NCBI RefSeq assembly: GCF_025398035.1
Contig: NZ_CP104558.1
Coordinates: forward strand, 2,832,501 to 2,896,500
Direction of reading: 5' to 3'
From: Rossellomorea vietnamensis
GTDB lineage: Bacteria; Bacillota; Bacilli; Bacillales; Bacillaceae_B
Length of the DNA stretch: 64,000 bases
Part shown: in pieces, positions 11,866-22,224 of the stretch
How the letters are laid out: each line of letters begins with the position of its first letter
Position numbering within the stretch: the stretch's first letter is position 1
Program-made: the position numbers and the translations under genes
Notes under the pieces: generated by a model
The model's input: the letters and a program-made list of their open reading frames with translations, nothing else
The model's database searches: none
Told to the model about the DNA's origin: nothing

Positions 11866-12654
11866 GTGAAAAAGAGAATGATAGCCCTGGTGGGAATCAT
11901 TGGGCTAATGGCTATTCTATCAGGTTGTACAGATTACAATAAGCCGATTACATCTGATAGTAGCGGAATATGGAATGAATATATTGTCTATCCTTTATCG
12001 CAATTGATTACCATGGTTGCAGAGTTCATGGGCGGATCTTACGGATTAGCGATTGTCATCGTTACATTGCTCATTCGTTTAGCGATTCTGCCATTGATGA
12101 TCAAACAAACGAGAAATTCAAAAGCCATGCAGGCATTACAACCTGAAATGAAAAAACTGCGTGAAAAATATAGCTCCAAAGATGCACAAACTCAGCAAAA
12201 GCTTCAACAAGAAACGATGGCTTTATTCCAAAGTCACGGGGTAAATCCATTAGCGGGTTGTTTACCATTGATCGTTCAAATGCCGATCTTGATCGGTTTC
12301 TACCATGCGATCGTCAGAACACAGGAAATCAAAGCGCATAACTTCTTATGGTTCGATCTCGGTAATCCGGATCCATACTATATTTTACCTTTAGTAGCAG
12401 GTCTGACAACGTTCATCCAGCAAAAATTAATGATGGCGGGTACAGCGAATCAAAATCCGCAAATGGCCATGATGCTTTATATCATGCCGGTCATGATCAT
12501 CATTTTTGCGATAAACTTCCCTGCAGCTCTATCCCTTTACTGGGTGGTCGGAAATCTATTCATGATTGCTCAAACCTACTTCATCAAGGGACCTGAGATC
12601 AAAGAAGCGCAAGCCGTCAAAGCTGGTGGGAATTCGGGAGGAAAGAAAAAGTGA
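11866..12654 (+). CDS. spoIIIJ: Membrane protein insertase SpoIIIJ (YidC/OxaA1)
   Basis: YidC/Oxa1-family insertase that places proteins in the cytoplasmic membrane; the B. subtilis paralog SpoIIIJ is also needed for sigma-G activation and the SpoIIIA-SpoIIQ channel. The 262-residue lipoprotein begins with a signal sequence ending LSGC (C21). It has five membrane segments, the conserved R in [11 protein letters not shown] that forms the hydrophilic groove, and a basic tail. The start is GTG 11866 behind GGGAGG. Its stop overlaps the jag start (GTGA at 12651), so the two are translationally coupled. Confidence 0.95.
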   Translation: MKKRMIALVGIIGLMAILSGCTDYNKPITSDSSGIWNEYIVYPLSQLITMVAEFMGGSYGLAIVIVTLLIRLAILPLMIKQTRNSKAMQALQPEMKKLREKYSSKDAQTQQKLQQETMALFQSHGVNPLAGCLPLIVQMPILIGFYHAIVRTQEIKAHNFLWFDLGNPDPYYILPLVAGLTTFIQQKLMMAGTANQNPQMAMMLYIMPVMIIIFAINFPAALSLYWVVGNLFMIAQTYFIKGPEIKEAQAVKAGGNSGGKKK

Positions 12655-13268
12655 GAGAAGTAGAAGCGACTGGTCAAACGGTGGAAGAAGCCATTGAATC
12701 AGCCTTGTCTCAACTGAATATCACCAAAGAAGAAGCAGAGATCGACGTCATTGATCAAGGTAAAAAGGGTTTATTCGGATTGTTCGGTGGAAGGCCGGCA
12801 GTCGTCCAAGTGAAGAAAGCGGTTGATCCGGTAGAGGAAGCGAAGAATTTTCTTCTATCCGTTGCACGTGAAATGGGCGTGGAAGCGTCCATAGAAGTAA
12901 AACGGGATGGAAGAGATGTGGAATTCAACATTTCCGGTGAAAAAATGGCTCTATTGATTGGCAAAAGAGGACAAACGTTGAATGCTCTTCAACATTTGTC
13001 GCAATTGGTCGCCAATCGTGTATCCGGTCAGTTCATCACGATCCTGTTGGATGCCGAGAACTATCGGGAAAGACGGAAGCAGACGCTGACAACGCTTGCG
13101 GAACGGTTGGCAGAAAAGGCCCTTCGCACCAATCGCTCTGTTTCACTGGAACCGATGCCCTCTTATGAACGAAAAGTGATCCACTCCGCTTTAGTGGATT
13201 CCAAAAGGGTCGATACCCATTCAGAGGGAAGAGAACCCAATCGATACATTGTCATTGCACCAAAATAA
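12651..13268 (+). CDS. jag: RNA-binding protein Jag/KhpB
   Basis: The 205-residue protein has the Jag-N domain (1-50, with [10 protein letters not shown]), a KH domain with [20 protein letters not shown], and a C-terminal R3H domain ([10 protein letters not shown]...REPNRYIVI). Such proteins bind RNA; in streptococci KhpB/Jag acts with KhpA in cell-elongation control. GTG start at 12651 overlaps the spoIIIJ stop. A terminator follows. Confidence 0.94.
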   Translation: MREVEATGQTVEEAIESALSQLNITKEEAEIDVIDQGKKGLFGLFGGRPAVVQVKKAVDPVEEAKNFLLSVAREMGVEASIEVKRDGRDVEFNISGEKMALLIGKRGQTLNALQHLSQLVANRVSGQFITILLDAENYRERRKQTLTTLAERLAEKALRTNRSVSLEPMPSYERKVIHSALVDSKRVDTHSEGREPNRYIVIAPK

Positions 13269-13274
13269 TGAGAG

Positions 13275-13308
13275 ACGATTCCTTTCGGGGGATCGTTTTT
13301 TTTTTTTG
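13275..13308 (+). terminator. jag terminator
   Basis: The 8-bp stem ACGATTCC (13275-13282) with GGGATCGT-type arm (13289-13296) is followed by a long T run. Confidence 0.85.
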
Positions 13309-13423
13309 AAACAGCTGGCGTAAATTGTCATTTTTTGTAGAATGCAAATATCATTCCAGAATTCTCCTTCCACTCATTCCTTCCTTCCCACCTGCCTATT
13401 CTTATTTTCACCCCGGTTTATTG

Positions 13424-13480
13424 TTATTCACATGTGGATAAGTTAAAATAATAGAGATGAGATGTTATCTATGTGGATAA
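13424..13480. promoter_or_regulatory. DnaA-box cluster upstream of mnmE
   Basis: Two exact boxes (TGTGGATAA at 13433-13441 and 13472-13480) and one near-match (TTATTCACA at 13424-13432) stand within 57 bp, ahead of mnmE. A DnaA-box cluster near trmE/mnmE is known in B. subtilis. The rest of the 13309-13615 gap shows no gene. Confidence 0.7.
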
Positions 13481-13615
13481 CATTATTTGGTGACGAACAA
13501 AGGGTTTCCTTTCTTTAGTATTGAAACGGATTGTGATATTCTAATAATTTGGGGAAACGTTACTTTATACTTTATATTTCATATAAATAGGTCAGCTATA
13601 AGAGAGGTGAACATA

Positions 13616-15001
13616 ATGGAATTAGATACAATTGCAGCCATATCCACTCCGATGGGAGAGGGAGCGATCGCCATCGTCCGTTTGAGCGGTGATCAGGCAT
13701 TCGATATCGGTGATAAAGTCTTTAAGGGAATGAAAGGGAGTTCCATGAAGGAATTTGCCTCCCATACCATTCATTATGGACATATCGTTGATCCTGACAC
13801 CGATCAAGTGGTGGAAGAGGTCATGGTTTCCGTGATGAGAGGACCGAAGACATTCACCCGTGAAGACATTATCGAGATCAACTGCCACGGAGGACTTGTG
13901 TCGGTGAATAAAGTTCTGCAGCTGGTGTTGAAAAACGGGGCGAGACTCGCAGAACCCGGTGAATTCACGAAGCGTGCTTTCCTGAATGGTCGAATCGATC
14001 TTTCTCAGGCGGAAGCCGTGATGGATCTCATTCGGGCGAAAACCGACCGGGCCATGAATGTAGCCCTGAATCAAATGGAAGGCCGCCTTTCCAATTTGAT
14101 CAGGAAGCTCCGTCAGGAAATCCTTGAAACCCTTGCCCATGTGGAAGTGAATATCGATTATCCGGAGTATGATGATGTAGAAGAGATGACGCATAACGTG
14201 CTTCTGGAAAAATCCAAACACGTCCGGGATGAAATTGACCGGCTGGTTCGCACATCTGAACAAGGGAAGATTTTAAGGGAAGGTCTTTCTACGGTGATCA
14301 TCGGACGGCCCAATGTAGGGAAATCCTCCCTCTTGAACAGCCTTGTTCACGAAAACAAAGCCATTGTAACGGATATTCCCGGAACTACACGTGATGTGAT
14401 CGAGGAATATGTAAATGTAAGGGGGGTCCCTCTCCGACTTGTTGATACGGCCGGAATTCGTGAGACTGAAGACATCGTTGAACGGATCGGCGTGGAACGC
14501 TCGAGACAGGTGTTGAAGGAAGCCGATTTAATTTTACTTGTACTCAATTATGCGGATGAATTGACCTTTGAGGATGAACAGTTATTCGAAGCGGTGAGAG
14601 GAATGGACGTCATTGTCATCGTGAACAAAACCGATCTGCCTCAGAAGATTGATATAGATAAGGTAAGGAAGCTTTCCGAAAATCATCAGCTGGTGACAAC
14701 GGCTTTACTGGAGGAACAGGGAATCGATGAACTGGAAGAAGCCATTTCATCCTTATTCTTTGCGGGATCCATTGAAGCGGGGGATATGACATATGTGTCC
14801 AACAGTCGTCATATCGCCTTACTCAACCAGGCTTCCCTTGCAATCAATGAAGCGATCGACAGCGTGGAAATGGGGACACCGATTGATATTGCACAGATCG
14901 ATTTGACGAGAACGTGGGAACTATTAGGTGAAATCATCGGGGACAGCGTTCATGAAAGCCTGATTGATCAGCTGTTTTCCCAGTTCTGCTTAGGGAAATA
15001 A
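13616..15001 (+). CDS. mnmE: tRNA modification GTPase MnmE
   Basis: MnmE works with MnmG to add the aminomethyl or carboxymethylaminomethyl group at C5 of wobble uridine 34. The 461-residue protein has the N-terminal tetrahydrofolate-binding domain (1-118), a helical domain, an inserted G domain with [22 protein letters not shown] and NKTD, and the C-terminal FCLGK with its essential cysteine. Start ATG 13616 follows AGAGAGGTGA; a 43-codon upstream extension would run into the DnaA boxes. It is co-directional with mnmG, 56 bp on. Confidence 0.97.
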   Translation: MELDTIAAISTPMGEGAIAIVRLSGDQAFDIGDKVFKGMKGSSMKEFASHTIHYGHIVDPDTDQVVEEVMVSVMRGPKTFTREDIIEINCHGGLVSVNKVLQLVLKNGARLAEPGEFTKRAFLNGRIDLSQAEAVMDLIRAKTDRAMNVALNQMEGRLSNLIRKLRQEILETLAHVEVNIDYPEYDDVEEMTHNVLLEKSKHVRDEIDRLVRTSEQGKILREGLSTVIIGRPNVGKSSLLNSLVHENKAIVTDIPGTTRDVIEEYVNVRGVPLRLVDTAGIRETEDIVERIGVERSRQVLKEADLILLVLNYADELTFEDEQLFEAVRGMDVIVIVNKTDLPQKIDIDKVRKLSENHQLVTTALLEEQGIDELEEAISSLFFAGSIEAGDMTYVSNSRHIALLNQASLAINEAIDSVEMGTPIDIAQIDLTRTWELLGEIIGDSVHESLIDQLFSQFCLGK

Positions 15002-15057
15002 ACACTATTATAATGTGGACGGCACTTATCCGTCCTACAAGGAGGAAATAACAAACC

Positions 15058-16950
15058 ATGCAATATGACGCAGGGCAATATGATGTCATTGTCATTGGTG
15101 CTGGCCATGCCGGAGTAGAAGCGGGACTTGCTTCTGCACGTATGGGAGCTAAAACGTTAATGGTCACCATTAACCTGGATATGGTCGCCTTTATGCCGTG
15201 TAATCCGTCTGTCGGTGGACCGGCAAAGGGGATCGTTGTAAGGGAAATCGACGCTCTCGGTGGAGAGATGGGTCGTAATATAGATAAAACGCATATACAA
15301 ATGAGGATGTTGAATACAGGAAAAGGTCCTGCTGTACGTGCATTGCGCGCGCAGGCAGATAAGTTCCTCTACCAGAATGAAATGAAGCGGACAATCGAAA
15401 ACGAACCGAACATGACCTTGATGCAGGGAATGGTTGAGGAATTGATCGTGGAGGATGATGAATGTAAAGGTGTTGTCACGATGACAGGTGCCGCCTACCG
15501 TGCCAAAACGGTCGTCATCACCACTGGTACATTCCTTCGTGGTGAAATCATCCTGGGAGACTTGAAATATTCAAGCGGTCCCAATAACCAACAGCCTTCC
15601 ATCAGATTATCTGATCACTTGCATGAGCTTGGCTTCGATACGGTCCGGTTTAAAACCGGGACACCGCCACGGGTCAACAGTTCGACCATCGATTATTCGA
15701 AAACGGAGATTCAGCCAGGTGATGACGTTCCACGTGCCTTCAGCTATGAAACGACCAAATACATCACGGATCAACTTCCTTGCTGGCTGACGTATACGAA
15801 TGAACTGACTCATCAACTGATCGACGACAATCTACATCGTTCGCCAATGTATTCAGGTATGATCAAAGGAACAGGACCTCGTTACTGTCCTTCTATTGAA
15901 GATAAAGTCGTGCGTTTCCACGACAAGCCGCGTCATCAAATCTTCCTCGAGCCGGAAGGAAGAAATACTCAGGAAGTGTATGTTCAAGGATTATCGACAA
16001 GCCTGCCTGAAGATGTACAGCAAAAAATCCTGCAGACCATTCCGGGTCTTGAGAAAGTACAAATGATGCGTGCCGGTTATGCCATCGAGTATGATTCCAT
16101 CGTACCAACGCAATTATGGCCGACCCTTGAAACGAAAAAAATTAAAAATCTTTATACCGCGGGGCAGATCAATGGAACATCCGGCTATGAAGAAGCGGCT
16201 GGACAAGGATTGATGGCAGGAATCAATGCTGCTTGCCGTGCTCTTGATAAAGACGAAGTGATCTTAAGCCGCTCCGATGCTTATATCGGGGTACTGATCG
16301 ATGACCTCGTGACAAAAGGGACGAACGAACCGTATCGTCTTCTGACTTCACGTGCTGAGTACCGCTTGTTGCTCCGTCATGATAATGCCGATCTTCGCTT
16401 AACGGATATCGGTCATAAGATCGGATTGATCTCAGAGGATCGCTTTGAACGATTCACGGCGAAGAAAGAAGCGATATCAGCAGAGAAGAAGCGACTTGAA
16501 TCCGTGCGCATCAAGCCGAGTGAAGAAACTCAAAGGGTTATCCGTGAAGCAGGCGGAAGCGAGCTGAAAGACGGGATACTGGCGGCTGATCTCCTGAAGC
16601 GGCCGGAAATGAATTACAGCCATATTAAGGCACTTGTCCCAAGTGACATCGAGCATGATCCCGATGTAGAAGAACAAGTGGAGATCCAGGTTAAATACGA
16701 GGGGTATATTGAAAAATCCCTTCAACAGGTCGATAAAATGAAGAAGATGGAAAATAAGCGAATTCCTGATAACATTGATTACAGTGCAATCAGCGGATTG
16801 GCTTCTGAAGCAAGACAGAAATTGATCGAGGTCCAGCCTCTTTCCCTTGCACAGGCCTCCCGCATTTCAGGCGTGAACCCTGCAGACGTATCCATTTTGA
16901 TGGTCTACATTGAACAGGGGAAAATCGCCAAGGTATCCGGTGATCAATAG
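15058..16950 (+). CDS. mnmG: tRNA uridine-5-carboxymethylaminomethyl(34) synthesis enzyme MnmG
   Basis: This FAD-dependent partner of MnmE (GidA) uses NADH, methylene-tetrahydrofolate and glycine or ammonium for wobble-uridine modification. The 630-residue protein opens with the Rossmann motif [10 protein letters not shown] and includes the conserved CNPSVGG stretch, the second [13 protein letters not shown] motif, and a C-terminal helical MnmE-binding domain. Length is typical. AAGGAGGAA precedes the ATG by 11-12 nt. Confidence 0.97.
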   Translation: MQYDAGQYDVIVIGAGHAGVEAGLASARMGAKTLMVTINLDMVAFMPCNPSVGGPAKGIVVREIDALGGEMGRNIDKTHIQMRMLNTGKGPAVRALRAQADKFLYQNEMKRTIENEPNMTLMQGMVEELIVEDDECKGVVTMTGAAYRAKTVVITTGTFLRGEIILGDLKYSSGPNNQQPSIRLSDHLHELGFDTVRFKTGTPPRVNSSTIDYSKTEIQPGDDVPRAFSYETTKYITDQLPCWLTYTNELTHQLIDDNLHRSPMYSGMIKGTGPRYCPSIEDKVVRFHDKPRHQIFLEPEGRNTQEVYVQGLSTSLPEDVQQKILQTIPGLEKVQMMRAGYAIEYDSIVPTQLWPTLETKKIKNLYTAGQINGTSGYEEAAGQGLMAGINAACRALDKDEVILSRSDAYIGVLIDDLVTKGTNEPYRLLTSRAEYRLLLRHDNADLRLTDIGHKIGLISEDRFERFTAKKEAISAEKKRLESVRIKPSEETQRVIREAGGSELKDGILAADLLKRPEMNYSHIKALVPSDIEHDPDVEEQVEIQVKYEGYIEKSLQQVDKMKKMENKRIPDNIDYSAISGLASEARQKLIEVQPLSLAQASRISGVNPADVSILMVYIEQGKIAKVSGDQ

Positions 16951-16971
16951 AAGTAAAGGAAGGATCATTTC

Positions 16972-17688
16972 ATGAACGTAAATGAATTTCAATCAATGCT
17001 TGAGGAGAAGGGGATATCCCTTTCTTCCGGGCAATTAGATCAGTTTGAACGTTATTATGAATTGCTTGTTGAATGGAACGAAAAAATGAATTTGACGGCA
17101 ATCACTGACAAAGAAGATGTGTATTTAAAGCATTTTTACGATTCAATCAGTGCAGCATTTTATGTCGACTTCACGGAAGTTCAATCTCTGTGTGATGTTG
17201 GGGCAGGTGCCGGTTTCCCAAGTATCCCGCTTAAAATATGCTTCCCGCATCTACATATTTCGATTGTTGATTCCTTGAATAAGCGCATTACATTCTTAAA
17301 TCATTTGTCGGATGAACTGGGACTTTCCAATACCCATTTTTATCATGATCGTGCAGAGACATTTGGAAAAAACAAGGCTCACCGTGAAAAATATGATATG
17401 GTTACAGCAAGAGCCGTAGCCAGAATGTCCGTTTTAAGCGAATTATGCCTGCCCCTTGTGAAAAAAGGTGGAGCATTTGTCGCCATGAAGGCTTCCAATG
17501 TCAATGAAGAGCTGTCGAATGCAAAGAAAGCCATCGGGACACTTGGTGGACAAACCGATAAAATGTATTCCTTCATTCTTCCTGAAGAGGAAAGTGAACG
17601 GAATATCGTGAAAATCAACAAAGTGAAAGAAACGCCTAACAAATATCCCAGAAAACCCGGGACACCGAATAAATTACCGTTAGAATAG
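16972..17688 (+). CDS. rsmG: 16S rRNA (guanine(527)-N(7))-methyltransferase RsmG
   Basis: RsmG (GidB) methylates N7 of G527 in the 530 loop of 16S rRNA; loss gives low-level streptomycin resistance in other bacteria. The 238-residue protein has the SAM-binding motif [15 protein letters not shown] and the RAVARMSVL motif. It is 21 bp after mnmG in the usual order, with AAAGGAAGGA before the ATG. Confidence 0.96.
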   Translation: MNVNEFQSMLEEKGISLSSGQLDQFERYYELLVEWNEKMNLTAITDKEDVYLKHFYDSISAAFYVDFTEVQSLCDVGAGAGFPSIPLKICFPHLHISIVDSLNKRITFLNHLSDELGLSNTHFYHDRAETFGKNKAHREKYDMVTARAVARMSVLSELCLPLVKKGGAFVAMKASNVNEELSNAKKAIGTLGGQTDKMYSFILPEEESERNIVKINKVKETPNKYPRKPGTPNKLPLE

Positions 17689-17699
17689 TATGGTCACTC

Positions 17700-17749
17700 T
17701 CCTGCCTTCATCGGTCATGGTATAATCGACATATAGTGAGAAGGCAGGA
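17700..17749 (+). promoter_or_regulatory. Extended -10 promoter inside an inverted repeat, upstream of noc
   Basis: TGGTATAAT (17718-17726) is an extended -10 element with no good -35. It is flanked by a perfect 10-bp inverted repeat, TCCTGCCTTC (17700-17709) and GAAGGCAGGA (17740-17749). The repeat has no T run and could be a weak terminator stem for mnmE-mnmG-rsmG or an operator. Confidence 0.4.
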
Positions 17750-17807
17750 AATGGACATATTTTAGAGAATATTAATAAAGGGAGTTTCTTAAAGGTGGTG
17801 TAGGAAG

Positions 17808-18671
17808 ATGAAGCATCCTTTCTCTCGTTTTTTTGGCCTAGGTGAAAAGGAGCAAGATGTTGAATCTGAAGAGTCGAATGTAGTGGAAGAAGATCGTGAT
17901 GAAGTGAGGAAGATCCAGGTCTCGCAAATCATCCCGAATCGATTTCAACCAAGGACTGTGTTTAATGATGAAAAGATAGAAGAGTTATCCAGAACGATTC
18001 ACACTCATGGCATCATCCAACCGATCGTGGTGAGACAGTACGATGATGACCAGTTTGAGATCATTGCGGGTGAACGGAGATACAGGGCCGTTCAAAAGCT
18101 TGGCTGGGAAACCGTACCGGCAATTGTGAAGAATCTTAATGATACAGAAACAGCCTCTGTCGCATTAATTGAGAACTTACAAAGAGAAGAGCTCTCTCCT
18201 ATAGAGGAAGCAATCGCATATGGAAAACTGTTGGAATTACATGATCTAACTCAAGAAGCCCTTGCTCAACGCTTAGGAAAAGGACAATCAACCGTGGCGA
18301 ACAAGCTTCGTCTCCTAAAGCTTCCAGAAGAAATTCAATCAGCTCTACTAGATAAACAAATCACTGAACGTCACGCCAGGGCTTTGATTCCTTTGAAGAA
18401 TGCTGAAAAGCAGATCCAGTTACTTCAAGAAATCATTGAAAAGAGCTTAAATGTCAAACAGACCGAAGACCGGGTTGTGAAAATGCAGGAAGGAACGACC
18501 CAAAAGCCGAAGCCTAAACGGAAGGCCTTCAGCAAAGACATGAGGATTGCCGTGAATACGATTCGTCAATCGCTGTCCATGGTATCCGATAGCGGAATCA
18601 ATCTCGACTCAGAAGAAGAAGAGCACGAGGAATTCTATCAATTCACCATTCGTATTCCAAAAAAAAAATAG
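17808..18671 (+). CDS. noc: Nucleoid occlusion protein Noc
   Basis: Noc is a ParB-paralog CTPase that spreads from its binding sites and keeps the division septum off the nucleoid. The 287-residue protein starts with the amphipathic membrane-targeting helix [12 protein letters not shown]. It has the ParB N-terminal CTP-binding motifs ([30 protein letters not shown]), a helix-turn-helix ([22 protein letters not shown]) and a C-terminal dimer domain. It lies between rsmG and soj as in B. subtilis. I saw no perfect Noc site (ATTTCCCGGGAAAT type) in this window. Confidence 0.95.
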   Translation: MKHPFSRFFGLGEKEQDVESEESNVVEEDRDEVRKIQVSQIIPNRFQPRTVFNDEKIEELSRTIHTHGIIQPIVVRQYDDDQFEIIAGERRYRAVQKLGWETVPAIVKNLNDTETASVALIENLQREELSPIEEAIAYGKLLELHDLTQEALAQRLGKGQSTVANKLRLLKLPEEIQSALLDKQITERHARALIPLKNAEKQIQLLQEIIEKSLNVKQTEDRVVKMQEGTTQKPKPKRKAFSKDMRIAVNTIRQSLSMVSDSGINLDSEEEEHEEFYQFTIRIPKKK

Positions 18672-18681
18672 ATTCGTAGTC

Positions 18682-18722
18682 TAAAAGTGAGAAACATATT
18701 CGATCCGTTTCTCACTTTTTTT
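18682..18722 (+). terminator. noc terminator
   Basis: A perfect 13-bp stem, AAAAGTGAGAAAC (18682-18694) with GTTTCTCACTTTT (18706-18718), is followed by T residues. Confidence 0.88.
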
Positions 18723-18891
18723 ATTGCGAGCCATGGATAGATAGAAACCGAGCAACAGAGTCTTTCCTATTTATGGAAAGGTGCTTCTTTTTGAAAAATT
18801 GACAGACAATTAACAGGGAATTTTGATAGAATAAAAGAATACTGTGTAAAAATGAAATCAATCTTAGGAAGTCAAAAGGTAGGTGACAACC

Positions 18892-19653
18892 TTGGGCAGA
18901 ATCGTAGCCGTTACAAACCAGAAGGGCGGAGTGGGAAAGACCACGACATCCGTCAATTTGGGGGCTTGTTTAGCTTATATAGGGAAAAAGGTTTTACTTG
19001 TAGATATCGACCCTCAGGGAAACGCCACTAGTGGTGTCGGCGTTGAAAAAGGGGATGTACAACAGTGTATCTATGATGTGTTAGTGGATGATGTAGATGT
19101 TAAAGACACGATCAAACAATCAAAAGTAGAGAACTTATCGATTGTCCCTGCAACGATCTCACTTGCCGGAGCGGAAATTGAATTGGTTCCGACCATCTCC
19201 CGTGAAGTCCGTTTAAAGAAAGCGCTGGAGAAGGTAAAGGACGAATTCGATTTCATCATTATCGATTGTCCCCCTTCATTGGGACTCCTGACGATCAATG
19301 CGTTAACCGCATCGGATGCTGTCGTCATACCGGTCCAGTGTGAATATTATGCCCTCGAGGGATTAAGTCAGCTGTTAAGCACGGTCCGTTTAGTGCAGAA
19401 ACATCTGAATCATGACCTTATGATTGATGGTGTATTGTTAACGATGCTTGATGCCAGGACGAATCTTGGGATCCAGGTCATCGAAGAAGTGAAAAAATAC
19501 TTTCAAGACAAAGTGTATCGCACAATTATCCCACGTAATGTTCGATTAAGTGAAGCACCCAGTCATGGTGAACCGATTATCATCTATGATGCGAAATCCA
19601 GGGGAGCAGAAGTTTATTTAGAACTGGCAAAGGAAGTGGTGGCGAATGGCTAA
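18892..19653 (+). CDS. soj: Chromosome partitioning ATPase Soj (ParA)
   Basis: Soj is a deviant Walker-type ATPase that regulates DnaA and, with Spo0J, origin segregation and early sporulation gene control. The 253-residue protein begins MGRIVAVTNQKGGVGKTTT (deviant Walker A), followed by DIDPQGNAT and DCPPSLG. I place the start at TTG 18892: AGGTG lies six bases before it and the product has the 253-residue family length. The GTG three codons upstream would overlap the ribosome-binding site. The end overlaps spo0J by 8 bp. Confidence 0.95.
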   Translation: MGRIVAVTNQKGGVGKTTTSVNLGACLAYIGKKVLLVDIDPQGNATSGVGVEKGDVQQCIYDVLVDDVDVKDTIKQSKVENLSIVPATISLAGAEIELVPTISREVRLKKALEKVKDEFDFIIIDCPPSLGLLTINALTASDAVVIPVQCEYYALEGLSQLLSTVRLVQKHLNHDLMIDGVLLTMLDARTNLGIQVIEEVKKYFQDKVYRTIIPRNVRLSEAPSHGEPIIIYDAKSRGAEVYLELAKEVVANG

Positions 19654-20485
19654 AGGTTTAGGAAAGGGCATCAATGCTCTCTTTACCAATATGCAAACAA
19701 CTCAAAATGAAGAGTCCGTCCAGGAAGTGAGCCTGAAAGAAATAAGGCCGAACCCTTATCAGCCACGAAAGATCTTTGAGCCGCAGGCAATCGAAGAACT
19801 GAAAGAATCGATCCTGGAGCATGGGATCCTCCAACCGATCATTGTCCGCAAGTCCATCAAAGGATATGAGATTGTGGTCGGTGAACGCCGCTATCGTGCA
19901 GCTACAGCGGCTAAGCTAGAGACCGTCCCCGTTGTCGTGCGTGAATTGAATGATCAACAAATGATGGAACTCGCGGTGTTGGAAAACCTTCAGCGCGAGG
20001 ACCTGACGCCGATCGAGGAAGGCGCAGCCTATCAAATGCTGATGGATAAATTAAATCTTACACAGGAAGAACTGGCGAAACGATTAGGGAAGAGCAGACC
20101 TCATATCGCGAACCATATTCGCTTACTCTCCCTTCCTGCACCCGTTCAGGAACTTATTTCTGAAGGGAAGCTGTCAATGGGACATGGCCGTGCCCTTCTT
20201 GGATTAAAAGATAAAAAGAAGCTGTCCATGATCGTCAATCGGATCCTGAAAGAATCATTAAACGTCCGTCAATTAGAAAAAATCATTCAAGAAGCCAATG
20301 ACAATGTTCCACGTGAAACAAAAAAGAAAGAGCGGAAAGATGTCTTCATCCAGGAACAGGAATCCCTCTTGCGTGAGCGCTTCGGTACAACCGTCACGAT
20401 CAAACAATCGAAGAAAAAAGGGAAAATCGAACTGGAATTCTTTTCGAAGGAAGACCTGGATCGGATTTTGGAATTATTGCAGTAA
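19646..20485 (+). CDS. spo0J: Chromosome partitioning protein Spo0J (ParB)
   Basis: This ParB CTPase clamp loads at parS, recruits SMC, and stimulates Soj ATPase. The 279-residue protein has a Soj-activating N terminus (MAKGLGKGINALF), the CTP motifs GERRYRA and ENLQREDLTPIEE, the helix-turn-helix LAKRLGKSRPHIANHIRLLSLP, and a C-terminal dimerisation domain. Its own coding sequence holds a parS site at 20305-20320, as in B. subtilis. Confidence 0.96.
   Translation: MAKGLGKGINALFTNMQTTQNEESVQEVSLKEIRPNPYQPRKIFEPQAIEELKESILEHGILQPIIVRKSIKGYEIVVGERRYRAATAAKLETVPVVVRELNDQQMMELAVLENLQREDLTPIEEGAAYQMLMDKLNLTQEELAKRLGKSRPHIANHIRLLSLPAPVQELISEGKLSMGHGRALLGLKDKKKLSMIVNRILKESLNVRQLEKIIQEANDNVPRETKKKERKDVFIQEQESLLRERFGTTVTIKQSKKKGKIELEFFSKEDLDRILELLQ
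20305..20320. promoter_or_regulatory. parS: parS site inside spo0J
   Basis: TGTTCCACGTGAAACA is a perfect match to the B. subtilis parS consensus (TGTTNCACGTGAAACA). B. subtilis also has a parS inside spo0J. Confidence 0.95.
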
Positions 20486-20500
20486 GATCATTGTGAAAAG

Positions 20501-20548
20501 GGACTGACTTAAGTGGTATATCTCATGCCATTTAAGCCAGTCCTCTTC
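20501..20548 (+). terminator. Probable spo0J terminator
   Basis: An 18-bp stem, starting GGACTGACTTAAGTGG (20501) and pairing with the arm ending 20542, has two G-U or mismatched positions. The T tract is weak (CTCTTCC). Confidence 0.5.
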
Positions 20549-20598
20549 CATATGGTACATATACTATTCTTTGGGAAATAATCATAAGGGGAAACGTC

Positions 20599-21312
20599 AT
20601 GGTACTTTTAGGAACGCTAGTAAATGGAGTTTGTATTATCATCGGGACGCTTCTTGGGAAGATCCTGCACCGCATACCTGAAGATATGAAGGGAACGGTC
20701 ATGAAAGCGATCGGACTCGCGGTTATCGTTCTTGGGTTACAGATGGGATTGAAAAGCGAGAACTTTCTCATCGTGATCATCAGCCTTGCCCTTGGTGCTG
20801 CCTGGGGAGAGTGGATGAATCTCGAGGACAGGCTGAATGCCCTTGGGAACTGGCTGGAAACAAAGATAGGCAGCAAAAATGAAACGTCCATATCCCAAGG
20901 CTTTGTCACCGCCACCCTGATATTTGTCATTGGGGCCATGGCCGTTATCGGTGCGCTGGATAGCGGGATCAGGGGAGATCATGATGTTCTTTTGACCAAG
21001 TCGATCATTGATGGGTTTACATCGTTAATTCTAACAACGACCCTCGGGATCGGTGTTATGTTCTCAGCCATTCCAGTCGTCCTTTATCAGGGGATCATCG
21101 CCCTATTCGCCACTCAAATTCATCAATGGGTGCCTCAGGAATTGATGGACGCGTATATTGTCGAAATGACGTCCACAGGAGGCATCATGATTTTCGCGAT
21201 TGGTCTCAACCTTCTGGGTGTGACGAAAATCAGAGTCGCTAATTTACTTCCAGGCATCATCGTGGTGGCCATGGTAGTCGGAATCATCCACGCCTATCAT
21301 TTGTATATGTAA
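20599..21312 (+). CDS. DUF554 family membrane protein (YqgA/YdfK-like)
   Basis: The 237-residue protein has about seven hydrophobic segments and the DUF554 start GTLVNGVCIIIGTLLGKIL. Family function is not established; annotations as a transporter are unproven. The ATG at 20599 follows AAGGGGAAA. It stands alone between the spo0J terminator and a bidirectional terminator shared with yyaC. Confidence 0.85.
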   Translation: MVLLGTLVNGVCIIIGTLLGKILHRIPEDMKGTVMKAIGLAVIVLGLQMGLKSENFLIVIISLALGAAWGEWMNLEDRLNALGNWLETKIGSKNETSISQGFVTATLIFVIGAMAVIGALDSGIRGDHDVLLTKSIIDGFTSLILTTTLGIGVMFSAIPVVLYQGIIALFATQIHQWVPQELMDAYIVEMTSTGGIMIFAIGLNLLGVTKIRVANLLPGIIVVAMVVGIIHAYHLYM

Positions 21313-21318
21313 TCAAAA

Positions 21319-21349
21319 GGGAGATGGCGGAACGCGCCATCTCCCTTCT
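21319..21349. terminator. Bidirectional terminator between DUF554 gene and yyaC
   Basis: A perfect 11-bp stem, GGGAGATGGCG (21319-21329) with CGCCATCTCCC (21335-21345), separates the convergent genes. Pyrimidine-rich sequence follows on the plus strand; the minus side is poorer in T. Confidence 0.65.
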
Positions 21350-21354
21350 CTTCT

Positions 21355-21975
21355 TTATTGCTGCAATTCTTCCCGCCATTTTTCGATACTGACGGCATTT
21401 CTCCGTTCTACAGAATGACCTGCCAGCACAATCGCTTCCGCAATCGTCCTCGCCATTTTCATGACAAGATTCAAACGGGTATTCTGCAGGACAAAAAACT
21501 CCATGAATCCACTGACATTTACAATACCGGTCAAATGAATCTCCCCGACTTCAGGCAGCTCTTTGTTCACTCCTGCTCCCGGGCGCAAAGGGCCTTCACT
21601 CAACTGAATGGCACCAACACTCTTTAATCGTCCGAGACAGGCATCGACACCTATGATAAAGGGATTGGTATGCTTAGAAGCAATGTCCTTGAGCCTCTCT
21701 TCCAGATTGACGGCATGGATCGGATCATCCAATGTTCCATAGACATGGAATGGTTTAATATCCTGTTCCTCTATTAAAGTGCCGACCAAAGGCCCCAATG
21801 AATCCCCGGTCGAGCGGTCCGTACCGATACAGACAAACACGATGGGCCTTGTACGATAATAAGTGGGAAGCATCGACGACAATTGAACAGAAAGATCCTG
21901 TGCCGCACGCTCTTCCTGATGAAGGACTCTAAAAGGTTCAGATCTTCGTTCAAATAGTCCTTTTTTTAGATTCAT
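21355..21975 (-). CDS. yyaC: Spore protease YyaC (DUF1256)
   Basis: YyaC belongs to a DUF1256 family related to the germination protease GPR and, in B. subtilis, is expressed in the forespore. The 206-residue protein has the conserved FVCIGTDRSTGDSLGPLVG and GVDACLGR motifs. The ATG at 21975 is chosen over the GTG three codons upstream because AAAGGAG lies 8 nt before it. It is convergent with its left neighbour and is one of the few lagging-strand genes in this part. Confidence 0.9.
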   Translation of the reverse strand: MNLKKGLFERRSEPFRVLHQEERAAQDLSVQLSSMLPTYYRTRPIVFVCIGTDRSTGDSLGPLVGTLIEEQDIKPFHVYGTLDDPIHAVNLEERLKDIASKHTNPFIIGVDACLGRLKSVGAIQLSEGPLRPGAGVNKELPEVGEIHLTGIVNVSGFMEFFVLQNTRLNLVMKMARTIAEAIVLAGHSVERRNAVSIEKWREELQQ

Positions 21976-22224
21976 CGCTTCCACTCCTTTGGATGTGTTC
22001 AGAGGGGTGACCTTTGAGTCGCTGGCCCCTTATCCCACAGTCAAATTTTTAAGTATTATCAGTATACGGACGATTTCTTTTTTTCATACATAATATGGTC
22101 GGATTTTTCATAAAATAAAAATTTTCTAGAAACTATACTTTATGAGGTTATATCTACACAAGGAGAGGGAAAGTTGATAAAATAAGGAATACTTCTTATT
22201 GAATGATAAGTGGAGGTTCGATAT

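Noticed and set aside
12861..12876. parS-like site in jag.
   Set aside because: CACGTG core is present, but three flanking consensus bases differ.
13487..13615. 43-residue N-terminal extension of MnmE.
   Set aside because: No family member has it, the true start has a strong ribosome-binding site, and the region holds DnaA boxes.
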